Assembly (NCBI RefSeq): GCF_003992125.1
Contig: NZ_RQUY01000022.1
Span: 1 to 34,736 of the forward strand
Reading direction: 5' to 3'
Source of the DNA: Veillonella caviae
GTDB taxonomy: Bacteria > Bacillota > Negativicutes > Veillonellales > Veillonellaceae
DNA: 34,736 nt
This document shows positions 1-10,083 of the stretch, piece after piece; the first letter of the stretch is position 1, and every line of letters begins with the position of its first letter. A program made the position numbers and the translations under genes. The notes below the pieces were generated by a model that ran no database searches, was not told the origin of the DNA, and saw only the letters and a program-made list of their open reading frames with translations.

Positions 1-72
1 ACATGGGGTGATGCTATTGTTTGGAGTGATTTACACTTTTATGATAAAAGTTTCAATTCTTCATGGGATTAA
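1..72 (+). CDS. Possible 3' end of an unknown gene (partial)
   Basis: Reading from base 1 gives 23 codons ending at TAA 70-72, with a Trp-rich tail (TWGDAIVWSD then LHFYDKSFN). The stop lies 50 nt before a perfect terminator hairpin at 122-154, which is where a gene end would be expected. A second frame starting at base 2 stays open to 160, but it runs through the terminator, so I prefer the first. Too little is visible to name a family, and both readings could be chance. Confidence 0.35.
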   Translation, partial: TWGDAIVWSDLHFYDKSFNSSWD

Positions 73-121
73 AAACCAACACCTTTTGTCCTATAAGCCA
101 TTTATTATCTGGCGAAAATAC

Positions 122-154
122 AAAAATACCCTTGCCATCGGCAAGGGTATTTTT
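122..154. terminator. Bidirectional intrinsic terminator
   Basis: Two perfectly complementary 15-nt arms (122-136 and 140-154) are separated by a 3-nt loop. An A-tract on the left and a T-tract on the right let it work on both strands. It would end rpmB on the minus strand and whatever plus-strand gene enters from the left. Confidence 0.9.
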
Positions 155-180
155 GTTTAAGAGTACATGTACTTTTTATT

Positions 181-369
181 TTACGCGCGTGTAATTTTAT
201 TAGAACGAAGGCAGCGTGTGCATACATTTACTTTTTTTGTAGCACCGTCTACAACCGCCCGTACTCTTTGAATGTTCGGTTTCCAAGTTTTTCTTGTGCG
301 AATATGAGAGTGACTCACATTCATACCGCTAGATGTGGATTTGCCACATACTTCGCAAAGGTTTGCCAT
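181..369 (-). CDS. rpmB: 50S ribosomal protein L28
   Basis: This 62-residue protein begins MANLCEVCGKS and has a second CTRCLRS motif near the C-terminus, so it is the zinc-binding (four-Cys, C-x2-C twice) form of L28, a component of the large ribosomal subunit. The family core (SHSHIRTRKTWKPNIQ) is clear and the length is normal. The frame stays open upstream to 438, but the ATG at 369 is chosen because GGAGG lies 8 nt before it and the family starts there. It is monocistronic, divergent from recG, with its own promoter at 410-438 and the terminator at 122-154. Confidence 0.97.
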   Translation of the reverse strand: MANLCEVCGKSTSSGMNVSHSHIRTRKTWKPNIQRVRAVVDGATKKVNVCTRCLRSNKITRA

Positions 370-409
370 AGTTTCCACCTCCAAGCTTAATCTATAACAT
401 AACAAAAGT

Positions 410-438
410 ATATTATCATAAACATATGGTTTAAGCAA
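410..438 (-). promoter_or_regulatory. Probable rpmB promoter
   Basis: On the minus strand TTGCTT (433-438) and TAATAT (410-415) are 17 nt apart, and a TG one base before the -10 makes it an extended -10 promoter. The predicted start lies about 35 nt before the rpmB start codon. Confidence 0.7.
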
Positions 439-464
439 GTGTTTTTACTAGAGAACTTCATGTT

Positions 465-495
465 TTGTGAAATATACTACAATATTTGGTATACT
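465..495 (+). promoter_or_regulatory. Probable recG promoter
   Basis: TTGTGA (465-470) and TATACT (490-495) are 19 nt apart, with a TG-N extension directly before the -10. The spacer is long, which the extended -10 may offset. A second TATACT at 554-559 lacks a well-spaced -35. Confidence 0.5.
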
Positions 496-589
496 ATATC
501 TAATATTCTAAACGAAAATCACGAGTTGTGACAAGGTATAGATGTAAATTGGATATACTTTCACAACCATTTATAAATTAAGAGGTCTT

Positions 590-2632
590 ATGAACGAAGC
601 ATTAACATCTATAAAAGGGGTAGGCCCGGGCAGAGAAAGACAATTACATAAGCTAGGTATAACATCGGTGAATAATTTGCTTACCTATTTTCCTCGCTCT
701 TATGAAGATCGACGGAAAATCTATACAGTGCGTGATTTGTTAGCAGATATGACTGGTGGCGTAGTAGGAATAGTAATGGCTGTACAAGAGAAACGACCTA
801 GGCCTCGTTTATCTATTTTAGAAATTACTATAACTGATAATAGTGGTTCTTTGAAAATTGTATTATTTAATCAAGGGTACAAGAAAAACTTTTATAAAGT
901 AGGGCAAAGGTTATATGTCTATGGCAAGGTAGATGTTCAATATGGTTCTAAACAAATGAATTCGCCACAAATTGAAACTCTTGGTGCTAATGCTATGCCT
1001 GATACAGGAATTGTGCCAATTTATCCATTGGTGGACGGAGTTAGTCAATTTGTAGTGAGATCATCGATTCGCAATTGGTTTACTGCTCATTGTGAATTAG
1101 ATGAAATATTGCCGTCATCTATAGTAAAAAAACATATGATTATGAGTCGGTATGATGCTTTTAAAGCTATGCATTTTCCAGATAGCAGCAATCATTATGA
1201 AGAGGCACGTCATCAACTGGCATACGAAGAACTGTTTGTTATGCAATCGGGATTAGCTTTGTTACGTAATAAAGAACAGGTACATCTAGGCCCTAAAATG
1301 GGACACGATGGGGTATTGATGAGTCGTTGTATTGAGAATCTTCCTTACAAGTTGACTGGTGATCAGCGACGCGCGATAGATGAAATATCGAAAGATATGC
1401 AAGATGAGAGACCTATGCAGCGGCTGTTGCAAGGTGATGTGGGGGCAGGAAAAACCGTAGTGGCTATCTTGAGTATGGTGAAAGCCATAGAGAATGGATA
1501 CCAAGCTGTTATTATGGCACCTACGGAAATTTTGGCTGCTCAGCATTATGAAGGCATTCAAGATATGTGCAAACATTTGCCTATACGTATCGCACTATTA
1601 ACAGGTTCTACAACGAAAAAAGAAAAAGACCGTATATATAAAGAGTTAAAAGATGGTTGTATTCAAATGATTATCGGTACCCATGCATTAATACAAGACA
1701 AAGTAGATTTTTATAATCTTGGCTTGGTAATTATCGATGAGCAACACCGTTTTGGTGTGGAGCAACGGGCTGCATTACAACGTAAAGGTGGACATCCACA
1801 TGTGCTCATCATGACCGCTACACCAATACCTCGGACGATGACCTTGTCGGTATATGGTGATTTGGCAGTGTCATTAATTAAAGAAATGCCACCTGGTCGG
1901 AAACCAGTGAAAACTTATGTAGTGGATAGCTCTTATAAAGAACGACTTCGTGTATTTTTTGGCAAAGAAATGGCTGCAGGGCATCAAGTATATGTTGTAT
2001 GTCCTTTGGTAGAAGAATCTGAAAAACTAGATTTACAAGCTGCAGAAGCGTTGTATTTAGAATTAAAAGAGTATTTCTATCAATCTTTTGAAGTGGGACT
2101 TGTACACGGTCGTATGAGTGCTCGAGATAAGGAAGAAGTAATGGAGAGGTTTAGTAAAGGGACTATTCAATTATTAGTATCTACTACCGTTGTCGAAGTC
2201 GGTGTTAATGTACCAAATGCTACCATAATGTGTATCGAAGGAGCTGAGAGATTTGGTTTGTCCCAACTACATCAATTGCGCGGCCGAGTAGGGCGCGGTG
2301 ATGTTCAAGCTTATTGTGTGTTAGTTAGCGATTCAAAAGGAGATGTTAGCCGTGAACGATTACAGTTGATGGAGTCTACTCAAGATGGATTTGAGTTAGC
2401 AGAACAAGATCTATTGATGCGTGGTTCTGGTCAGTTATTTGGGTTGGCTCAGTCTGGATTACCAGATTTACGAGTTGCTAATATTGTAAAAGATATTGAT
2501 ATTCTTGTTGCTGCTCGTAACGATGTACTTCAATATATTAGCGAAGAGGGAATTACAAATTTAGAAAAAGAGATGAAACCAGAATTAGAAAAAAGATTTG
2601 GTGAAAAATTTCTAAGAATATTGTATAATTAA
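590..2632 (+). CDS. recG: ATP-dependent DNA helicase RecG
   Basis: This is the 680-residue branch-migration helicase that remodels stalled forks and Holliday junctions. An N-terminal wedge/OB region (about 1-250) precedes two helicase domains. I see Walker A GDVGAGKT near residue 281, the DEQHRFG box near 383, TATPIPRT, and the QLRGRVGRG motif VI, followed by the RecG C-terminal segment with DLxxRGSGxxFG character (DLLMRGSGQLFGLAQSG). Length is typical for the family. ATG at 590 has AGAGG 4 nt upstream and the family-typical N-terminus (ALTSIKGVGPGRERQL). It has its own promoter region, divergent from rpmB. Confidence 0.97.
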   Translation: MNEALTSIKGVGPGRERQLHKLGITSVNNLLTYFPRSYEDRRKIYTVRDLLADMTGGVVGIVMAVQEKRPRPRLSILEITITDNSGSLKIVLFNQGYKKNFYKVGQRLYVYGKVDVQYGSKQMNSPQIETLGANAMPDTGIVPIYPLVDGVSQFVVRSSIRNWFTAHCELDEILPSSIVKKHMIMSRYDAFKAMHFPDSSNHYEEARHQLAYEELFVMQSGLALLRNKEQVHLGPKMGHDGVLMSRCIENLPYKLTGDQRRAIDEISKDMQDERPMQRLLQGDVGAGKTVVAILSMVKAIENGYQAVIMAPTEILAAQHYEGIQDMCKHLPIRIALLTGSTTKKEKDRIYKELKDGCIQMIIGTHALIQDKVDFYNLGLVIIDEQHRFGVEQRAALQRKGGHPHVLIMTATPIPRTMTLSVYGDLAVSLIKEMPPGRKPVKTYVVDSSYKERLRVFFGKEMAAGHQVYVVCPLVEESEKLDLQAAEALYLELKEYFYQSFEVGLVHGRMSARDKEEVMERFSKGTIQLLVSTTVVEVGVNVPNATIMCIEGAERFGLSQLHQLRGRVGRGDVQAYCVLVSDSKGDVSRERLQLMESTQDGFELAEQDLLMRGSGQLFGLAQSGLPDLRVANIVKDIDILVAARNDVLQYISEEGITNLEKEMKPELEKRFGEKFLRILYN

Positions 2633-2692
2633 GATGTAGGGCTAATGAAAATATAAGTGTGAATAATACTAGATTTTATCTAGCTTTTCCCC

Positions 2693-2721
2693 TTGTATAT
2701 AATGGCCTATTCTCGTATAAT
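2693..2721 (+). promoter_or_regulatory. Probable promoter for the tautomerase gene
   Basis: TTGTAT (2693-2698) and TATAAT (2716-2721) are 17 nt apart, about 40 nt before the start codon. Another TATAAT at 2698-2703 overlaps the -35. Confidence 0.6.
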
Positions 2722-2760
2722 AGAAAAAACATTTATTATTGTATCTATGGAGGTGCACCT

Positions 2761-2946
2761 ATGCCACTTATTCACGTTGAGCTTGTAGAAGGCCGTACAA
2801 AAGAACAAAAGAAACAACTTGGTGAAGCTATTACTAAAGCTGCTGTAGAAATCGTTAATGTTCCTGCAGAAGCAGTTAAAGTTATCTTTGTAGATATGAA
2901 AAAAGATGATTATATGGAAGGCGGCATTTTGCGGTCTGAACGCTAA
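2761..2946 (+). CDS. 4-oxalocrotonate tautomerase family protein
   Basis: This 61-residue protein begins MPLIHVELVEGRTKEQK. The family uses the amino-terminal proline, exposed after Met removal, as catalytic base in keto-enol tautomerisation, and Pro2 is in place. The small size fits the hexameric 4-OT subfamily. The frame is open further upstream to 2659, but GGAGG at 2749-2753 and the need for Pro at position 2 fix the start at 2761. The physiological substrate cannot be told from sequence. It has its own promoter and is followed by a strong hairpin before guaB. Confidence 0.9.
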   Translation: MPLIHVELVEGRTKEQKKQLGEAITKAAVEIVNVPAEAVKVIFVDMKKDDYMEGGILRSER

Positions 2947-2952
2947 TTCGAG

Positions 2953-4484
<1,532 letters not shown>

Positions 4485-4499
4485 TAATGGAGTATTACT

Positions 4500-5222
4500 T
4501 TGAGTAAACGTATTTCAGTATTATCGGTTCCTATTGATTGTATGACGATGAAAGAAACAATTTCTAGAATCGTTAATTTAACTAAAGAACCAGGGTTACA
4601 TATAGTAGCCACTGCTAATGCTGAAATGGTTATGCTAGCTATTCAAAATCCTGTGTTACATGGGATTTTGAATGCTGCTAGTTTAGTCGTTCCAGATGGA
4701 GCAGGCATTTTATGGGCTGCAGAACGCATAGGGGAAAAGGTTCCCGAACGTGTTACTGGTGTAGATATTACAAAGGAATTATTTGGTATCGCATCTATAG
4801 AAAATCTTCCTATTTATTGTTTAGGTGCTGCACCAGGTGTGGCAGAACGGGCCGTTAAGAATTTAGAGTCCCAATTTGGTTCTGTTCCATTAGCAGGTAT
4901 TCATGATGGTTTCTTCGATGAGTCGGAAGAACTTAGAATAATAGAAGAGATTAAAACATCTAAGGCAAAACTTGTGTTTGTTGCATTAGGTGTACCAAAA
5001 CAAGAACAATGGATTGCTGAAAAATTATCCTCTTTAGATGGTGTTGTTGCTATCGGTATAGGGGGAACTTTTGACGTTTTGGCAGGAAATATTCCGAGGG
5101 CTCCTAAGTGGATGCAAGAAAATCGACTAGAATGGTTATACCGATTGTATCTCGAGCCACAACGTATCGGTCGTATGTTGGCGATACCTAAGTTTATATG
5201 GACCGTGATTAAGAATAAGTAG
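4500..5222 (+). CDS. WecG/TagA/CpsF family glycosyltransferase
   Basis: This 240-residue protein belongs to the GT26 family, which adds N-acetylmannosamine (or a related amino sugar) to a lipid-linked GlcNAc during teichoic acid, enterobacterial common antigen or polysaccharide synthesis. The family marks TANAEMV, VPDGAGILWA and FVALGVPKQEQW are visible, and length is typical. It starts with TTG at 4500, with GGAG upstream. It sits between guaB and psd in an envelope-biosynthesis run. The acceptor and sugar are unknown, so no gene symbol is assigned. Confidence 0.9.
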   Translation: MSKRISVLSVPIDCMTMKETISRIVNLTKEPGLHIVATANAEMVMLAIQNPVLHGILNAASLVVPDGAGILWAAERIGEKVPERVTGVDITKELFGIASIENLPIYCLGAAPGVAERAVKNLESQFGSVPLAGIHDGFFDESEELRIIEEIKTSKAKLVFVALGVPKQEQWIAEKLSSLDGVVAIGIGGTFDVLAGNIPRAPKWMQENRLEWLYRLYLEPQRIGRMLAIPKFIWTVIKNK

Positions 5223-5233
5223 GAGCGTGTAAG

Positions 5234-5869
5234 TTGGGACCAATTATTAAAGATGGATATCCTCTCATAGGAGCTATGCTTATCGCTACTGTAATAACTG
5301 TATGTTTGGGGTACTATAGTATTGCGATTGTTTTTTTTATTTTGGCATTATTTTTTGCAAATTTCTTTAGAAACCCCAAACGTGTGATTCCTACAGAGCC
5401 AGATGTTATCCTTTCTCCTGCAGATGGAAAGATTATGGAAATTGCAGACGTCTATGAAGATTTGTATCTTCATAGAGAATGTAAAAAAGTGACTATATTC
5501 CTGTCTGTTTTTGATGTGCATGCAAATCGGGCTCCTATAGAAGGGAAAATTACATATAGACACTATACAATGGGGAGCTTTTTACCTGCTTTTAAAGAGG
5601 AAGTAGGATTTGAAAATGAGCGCCATACGATTTGTATAGAGAATGATAAAACTGAAGTACTAGTTACCCAAATTGCTGGTTTATTAGCACGCCGTATTGT
5701 ATCTTGGACAGATCTTGATAGTCAACTAGAAAGAGGACAATTATACGGTATGATTAAATTTGGCTCTTGTACAGAAATTTATATGGATAAAAATGTAGAG
5801 ATTTGTATTGAAAAAGGCCAACATGTTACTGCCGGTGATACGATTATTGGGAGGCTACATCATGAATAA
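5234..5869 (+). CDS. psd: Phosphatidylserine decarboxylase proenzyme (short type)
   Basis: This 211-residue membrane-associated proenzyme makes phosphatidylethanolamine from phosphatidylserine. The N-terminus has two hydrophobic segments (about residues 12-45), followed by FFRNPKR and LSPADGKIM, then VFDVHANRAPIEG. The FGS of GMIKFGSCTEIYM is the expected self-cleavage site, where Ser becomes the pyruvoyl group. It starts with TTG at 5234, with AGGAG just upstream. It overlaps pssA by 8 nt, so the two consecutive enzymes of the pathway are probably translationally coupled. Confidence 0.95.
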   Translation: MGPIIKDGYPLIGAMLIATVITVCLGYYSIAIVFFILALFFANFFRNPKRVIPTEPDVILSPADGKIMEIADVYEDLYLHRECKKVTIFLSVFDVHANRAPIEGKITYRHYTMGSFLPAFKEEVGFENERHTICIENDKTEVLVTQIAGLLARRIVSWTDLDSQLERGQLYGMIKFGSCTEIYMDKNVEICIEKGQHVTAGDTIIGRLHHE

Positions 5870-6533
5870 ATCAATTATTCCAAATTTATTTACTAGTGCT
5901 AATCTAGCATTCGGTGTTATTGGTATTACATTATCGGCTACTGGTAATACTTTTTGGGCTTCCATTTGTGTATTATTGTCTTTAGTCGCAGATGGGCTTG
6001 ATGGTCGTGTAGCAAGAGCTCTAGGGGTATCAGGTCCTATGGGGCGCGAATTAGACTCTTTGTCTGATGTCGTTGGCTTTGGTGTAGCTCCTGCATATAT
6101 GCTATACATGAATGAATTGCAAGGTTTAGGATGGCTGGGCTATCTGCCTCTATTGGTATTTTCAGTGCTTGGTGCTTTTCGTTTAGCCCGTTTTAATATT
6201 AAAACTGATGAAGTGCATGGCTATTTTGAAGGTTTGCCAATTCCAGCAGCGGGCTGCTTAGCTGCTACTTATGTGTTGTGTGGTGTACAAATACCTCAAT
6301 TGGGGTTGTTTGTGGCTATGATTGTGGTAGGTATTCTCATGGTTAGTGAAGTGAAATACCCTGATTTTAAAGGTCATAGCGCAGTGCGGACTAATTATAT
6401 TGCTGTTGCATTAGTAGCGATTATCGTTGCTGCAGCTCTTGTTTATGATTATCATACATGGGCTGTCATGGTTTTTGTTGGATATGTGTTGTTTGGTCTA
6501 TTTAACACGGCTATTAATTCAGTGCGAAAATAG
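5862..6533 (+). CDS. pssA: CDP-diacylglycerol-serine O-phosphatidyltransferase
   Basis: This 223-residue integral membrane enzyme makes phosphatidylserine, the substrate of Psd. The CDP-alcohol phosphotransferase signature is complete (DGLDGRVAR, G, then ELDSLSD). Several hydrophobic helices follow. The frame is open upstream into psd, but ATG at 5862 has GGGAGG 7 nt before it and gives the family N-terminus (MNKSIIPNLFTSANLAFG). It overlaps the end of psd in the ATGAATAA arrangement and is followed 17 nt later by the GT2 gene. Confidence 0.96.
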   Translation: MNKSIIPNLFTSANLAFGVIGITLSATGNTFWASICVLLSLVADGLDGRVARALGVSGPMGRELDSLSDVVGFGVAPAYMLYMNELQGLGWLGYLPLLVFSVLGAFRLARFNIKTDEVHGYFEGLPIPAAGCLAATYVLCGVQIPQLGLFVAMIVVGILMVSEVKYPDFKGHSAVRTNYIAVALVAIIVAAALVYDYHTWAVMVFVGYVLFGLFNTAINSVRK

Positions 6534-6550
6534 ACTTGGAGGAGTGACTT

Positions 6551-7813
6551 ATGGATTACCTACTGGATCTACTATTGATTCCTATGCAGGTAATAATCGT
6601 AATTTATACGGTTTATTATTTTATCCTTGCCGTTATTGGTATGTGGCGCTCTAGAGTTCATAAAAACTATACGCCTAAAAACTCCTTCGCTATTGTTGTG
6701 TGTGCTCATAATGAAGAAGTGGTGGTAGGGGAACTTGTAAAAAATTTAAAATCTCTAGACTACCCAGATGAACTGTATGATATTTTTGTAGTAGCTGATA
6801 ATTGTACCGACAATACTGCTGCTGTTGCTGAAGCGGCAGGTGCTAATGTACATGTCCGTTTTAATAAGGATGAAGTGGGCAAAGGATATGCCATGGGCTG
6901 GATGTTTGATCGTGTTGAACAAATGGAGCGCAAATATGATGCATATCTTATTTTTGATGCAGATAATTTAGTACATCCTCAATTTATGTTAGAAATGAAT
7001 GACCATCTTGAAAAAGGTGAATCTGTTATTCAAGGGTATTTGAATGCAAAAAATCCTACTGATTCTTGGGTAGCTGGTACGTTCTCAATTGCTTTCTGGA
7101 TGGTAAATCATATGTGGCATTTGGCTAAATACCGCATTGGTTTATCTACAGCTTTAGGTGGTACTGGTATGTGTATTCGTACTGATATCATTCGTACTTA
7201 CGGATGGGATTGTACAAGCTTAACGGAAGATATGGAGTTCTCTATGAAATTATTAATTCATGGTATCCGTACATGTTGGGCACATGATGCTATCGTATAT
7301 GATGAAAAAGTAACTACTATGATGGCTTCTTGCAAACAACGGCTTCGTTGGGCGCAAGGCCAATTTGATTGTGCAGGGCGTTATATTCCAAAACTTTTTG
7401 CGACAGGTATTAAAGATGGAAATATTATGATTTTAGATGGCATATTTCAAGTGAGTCAACCATATTTCTTATTATTGACTACTGTGTATTTAGTATTTTC
7501 TACAATTAATGCGTATATGCCGATTTATACAAATATTTTATATAAAATCTTACCTATGTCCGTGTGGCAAATTATTGGTGTAGGTCAATATTTATTTCCT
7601 CTTATTGTGTTACTTAAAATTAAAGTGCCACCTAAAGTGTGGTTCTATTATTTACTATATCCACTATTTGTATATTCTTGGGTACCAGTTAATATTTTAG
7701 GTTTTTTTAGACGTCATAATAAAGTGTGGTCACACACACAACATACTCGTGCAGTAGGATTGAACGATGTAAAACTGACACGTATGGGAAATATGAATAA
7801 ATCTAAAAAATAG
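6551..7813 (+). CDS. Membrane-bound family 2 glycosyltransferase
   Basis: This 420-residue protein has an N-terminal membrane segment, a cytoplasmic GT-A catalytic domain and a C-terminal block of transmembrane helices (about 290-400). The processive GT2 marks are present: VVCAHNEE, VADNCTDN, FDADN near 136, TEDMEF near 226 and QRLRWAQGQ near 263. This layout matches cellulose, hyaluronan and poly-GlcNAc synthase-like enzymes, but single-sugar lipid transferases share it. It lies between pssA and surE with a good GGAGGAG site. The product is unknown. A glycolipid or cell-surface polymer is an inference from the neighbours. Confidence 0.88.
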   Translation: MDYLLDLLLIPMQVIIVIYTVYYFILAVIGMWRSRVHKNYTPKNSFAIVVCAHNEEVVVGELVKNLKSLDYPDELYDIFVVADNCTDNTAAVAEAAGANVHVRFNKDEVGKGYAMGWMFDRVEQMERKYDAYLIFDADNLVHPQFMLEMNDHLEKGESVIQGYLNAKNPTDSWVAGTFSIAFWMVNHMWHLAKYRIGLSTALGGTGMCIRTDIIRTYGWDCTSLTEDMEFSMKLLIHGIRTCWAHDAIVYDEKVTTMMASCKQRLRWAQGQFDCAGRYIPKLFATGIKDGNIMILDGIFQVSQPYFLLLTTVYLVFSTINAYMPIYTNILYKILPMSVWQIIGVGQYLFPLIVLLKIKVPPKVWFYYLLYPLFVYSWVPVNILGFFRRHNKVWSHTQHTRAVGLNDVKLTRMGNMNKSKK

Positions 7814-7821
7814 GAGAGTGT

Positions 7822-8589
7822 ATGCATATTTTAATGTGTAACGATGATGGTATATTGGCGCCAGGATTACGGCGTTTAGCAGAGTATCTAAGTCAATATC
7901 ATCGTGTTACTGTAGTAGCACCTGCTACGGAACAAAGTGCTAAATCTCATGCATTAACTACAGAAGTTCCTTTAAAACTAGAGGTACATAGCGAGGATTC
8001 AAGCAATCCTCGCCTTTATGCATTAACGGGAACTCCTTCAGATTGCATGAAATTTGGACTTAGCTATTTATTAGCTGACGATATGCCAGATTTAGTTGTG
8101 TCTGGCATTAATCATGGATTTAATTTAGGGTCTGATGTATTATATTCTGGCACTGTATCGGCGGCTATGGAAAGTTGTTTCTATGGTATTCCAGGATTGG
8201 CATTATCTGTAGAACGATATTCTGATGATCGTGGTGATGAAATGCATCCCTTCATAGGGGAGTTCATAAAAACCATTTTTGAAAATTACAAATTTATGGG
8301 TTTATTAAATGTTAATTTTCCTAAAGAGGGGCCTTGTGATTGGGATCATTTTAAAATCGTTAGTCAAGGGGTACAAAGGTATAGCAATATTATCGATGCT
8401 CGTATTAATTCTCGCGGTCAAGATTATTACTGGCTTGCAGGTGATTTAGATGATGGAAAAGATGATATGCCTACAGATGTAGAATTAGCAAGAAAAGGTT
8501 ATATTACAGGTGTAACTTTGACTTGGAAACAACAAAATGATGAAGATATGCATATATTAAAAAATATAATCCACGTTGTTAGTTCTTGA
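7822..8589 (+). CDS. surE: 5'-nucleotidase SurE
   Basis: This 255-residue protein removes phosphate from nucleoside 5'- and 3'-monophosphates. The SurE metal site NDDG is at residues 7-10, followed by GLRRLAE, APATEQSAKSHALT and SGINHGFNLGSDVLYSGTV, all family hallmarks. Length is normal. ATG at 7822 follows AGGAGAG, 8 nt after the glycosyltransferase stop. It closes the guaB-surE run and precedes deoB by 50 nt, which links it to nucleotide salvage. Confidence 0.95.
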   Translation: MHILMCNDDGILAPGLRRLAEYLSQYHRVTVVAPATEQSAKSHALTTEVPLKLEVHSEDSSNPRLYALTGTPSDCMKFGLSYLLADDMPDLVVSGINHGFNLGSDVLYSGTVSAAMESCFYGIPGLALSVERYSDDRGDEMHPFIGEFIKTIFENYKFMGLLNVNFPKEGPCDWDHFKIVSQGVQRYSNIIDARINSRGQDYYWLAGDLDDGKDDMPTDVELARKGYITGVTLTWKQQNDEDMHILKNIIHVVSS

Positions 8590-8607
8590 TTTAGTATTTC
8601 ATGAATT

Positions 8608-8625
8608 ATATTCATATCTGAATAT
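8608..8625. repeat. Inverted repeat ahead of deoB
   Basis: ATATTCA and TGAATAT flank a 4-nt centre, ending a few bases before the deoB ribosome binding site. It could be an operator or a small leader hairpin. No regulator can be named. Confidence 0.4.
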
Positions 8626-8639
8626 GGTGAGGAATATAT

Positions 8640-9869
8640 ATGTATAAACGAATTATTCTATTAGTGATGGATAGCGTCGGCATCGGTCATGCATCGGATG
8701 CGTCGAATTTCGGTGACGAAGGTTCTAATACATTGGGGCATATTGAAAGCGTCGCTGGTCCTATTCATTGTCCTACATTGAAACAATTAGGTTTAGCTCA
8801 TATCGCAGATATTTCTTGTGGTGAAAGTCCTATCATTGGTGCTTTTGGCCGAATGGAGGAGTTAAGTACTGGTAAGGATACCACTAGCGGACATTGGGAG
8901 ATGATGGGGCATCCTGTAACGGTACCATTTCCAACATTTTATGAAGGTTTTCCAAAGGAATTAATGGATACTTTCATAAAAAAAACAGGATATGAGTTTC
9001 TTGGTAATGAGGTAGCATCAGGAACGGAAATTATTGAACGTCTTGGTGAAGAGCATATAAAAACGGGAAAACCGATTATATATACGTCTGCTGATTCAGT
9101 ATTTCAAATTGCTGCTCATGAAGATGTGATTCCTTTAGATGAATTGTATCGTATATGCCAAGTGACGAGAGATAAGGTCTGTGTAGGGGAGTATTATGTA
9201 GGCCGCATCATAGCTCGTCCATTTATTGGCAAGCCAGGCCATTTTGTACGGACGTCGAACCGCCACGATTACAGTCGTATGCCGGAGCAACGAATGGTAC
9301 AACAGGAATTGCAAGTTGCCCACATCCCAACAGTAGCAGTTGGTAAAATTGGCGACATCTATGCTCACGTTGGCTGGGATAAATCGTATCCAACAAAATC
9401 CAATGCCCATGGTATGAACATGGTACCGTACCTTATGGGCTCCACCTTTGAAAGAGGTCTCATGATGGTGAACCTCGTTGAGTTTGATAGCCTCTATGGA
9501 CATAGACGTAACGTAGAAGGATATAAACGAGCCATCGAAGATTTTGACTATCAACTCAGTGGTCTACTACCACTTTTAAAAGATGACGATTTACTCCTCA
9601 TCACAGCGGACCATGGCAATGATCCCACATGGACAGGTACAGATCACACCCGTGAACGAGTACCATTGTTGGCGTATAGCCCAAGTATGAATTTGCCTAG
9701 CAAATTAGAAGATACTCATAAATCTAGTGATGGTAGAACCGCTATTACAGAGGGCGTTGATTTAGGATCCCGTCATAGCTTTGCTGATATAGGACAAACT
9801 ATATTGGAAAACTTTGGGTTACCCGCTTATCCTGTGGGGACATCGTTTTTACAACAGTTAAAAAATTAA
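8640..9869 (+). CDS. deoB: Phosphopentomutase
   Basis: This 409-residue enzyme interconverts ribose (or deoxyribose) 1-phosphate and 5-phosphate in nucleoside catabolism. It belongs to the alkaline phosphatase superfamily and binds two Mn ions. Visible marks are LVMDSVGIG at the N-terminus, STGKDTTSGHWEMMG (the phosphorylated Thr region), NLVEFDSLYGHRRN and ITADHGNDPTWTGTDHTRE. Length is typical. ATG at 8640 follows GGTGAGGA. It has its own terminator downstream. The second half appears richer in C-ending codons than the first half. Confidence 0.97.
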   Translation: MYKRIILLVMDSVGIGHASDASNFGDEGSNTLGHIESVAGPIHCPTLKQLGLAHIADISCGESPIIGAFGRMEELSTGKDTTSGHWEMMGHPVTVPFPTFYEGFPKELMDTFIKKTGYEFLGNEVASGTEIIERLGEEHIKTGKPIIYTSADSVFQIAAHEDVIPLDELYRICQVTRDKVCVGEYYVGRIIARPFIGKPGHFVRTSNRHDYSRMPEQRMVQQELQVAHIPTVAVGKIGDIYAHVGWDKSYPTKSNAHGMNMVPYLMGSTFERGLMMVNLVEFDSLYGHRRNVEGYKRAIEDFDYQLSGLLPLLKDDDLLLITADHGNDPTWTGTDHTRERVPLLAYSPSMNLPSKLEDTHKSSDGRTAITEGVDLGSRHSFADIGQTILENFGLPAYPVGTSFLQQLKN

Positions 9870-9882
9870 TATATTATGAACA

Positions 9883-9926
9883 CTGCCCTATAGTATTAGA
9901 AATATTAATTCTATGGGGTAGTTTTA
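9883..9926 (+). terminator. Intrinsic terminator of deoB
   Basis: CTGCCCTATAG (9883-9893) pairs with CTATGGGGTAG (9911-9921) over 11 bp with two G-U pairs, followed by TTTTATT. It lies 14 nt after the deoB stop. Confidence 0.85.
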
Positions 9927-10031
9927 TTATGTAATTAATTTTGAACATTCTGTTTATTAAATCTGTAGATACAACTATTTTTAACTTGTAGTATTTAGAA
10001 AATAATATATATTAAGATTGCTGCAATCAAT

Positions 10032-10083
10032 AAAAGGCGAATTTTCCTATTTATGCAAATATAAACAGGAAAATTCGTCTTTT
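10032..10083. terminator. Strong stem-loop, terminator or leader attenuator
   Basis: AAAAGGCGAATTTTCCT pairs with AGGAAAATTCGTCTTTT over about 17 bp around an 18-nt loop. The A-tract and T-tract make it look like a bidirectional terminator, but no gene ends nearby besides deoB, which already has one. It lies 64 nt before the purine permease, so it may instead be a leader element. Confidence 0.7.

Noticed and set aside
2659-2760. Longer start for the tautomerase gene
   Set aside because: The added residues would hide the catalytic Pro, and the only good ribosome binding site (2749-2753) serves the ATG at 2761.
9135-9554. Long minus-strand open frame inside deoB
   Set aside because: It is an antisense shadow of a well-conserved gene with no ribosome binding site or recognisable motif.
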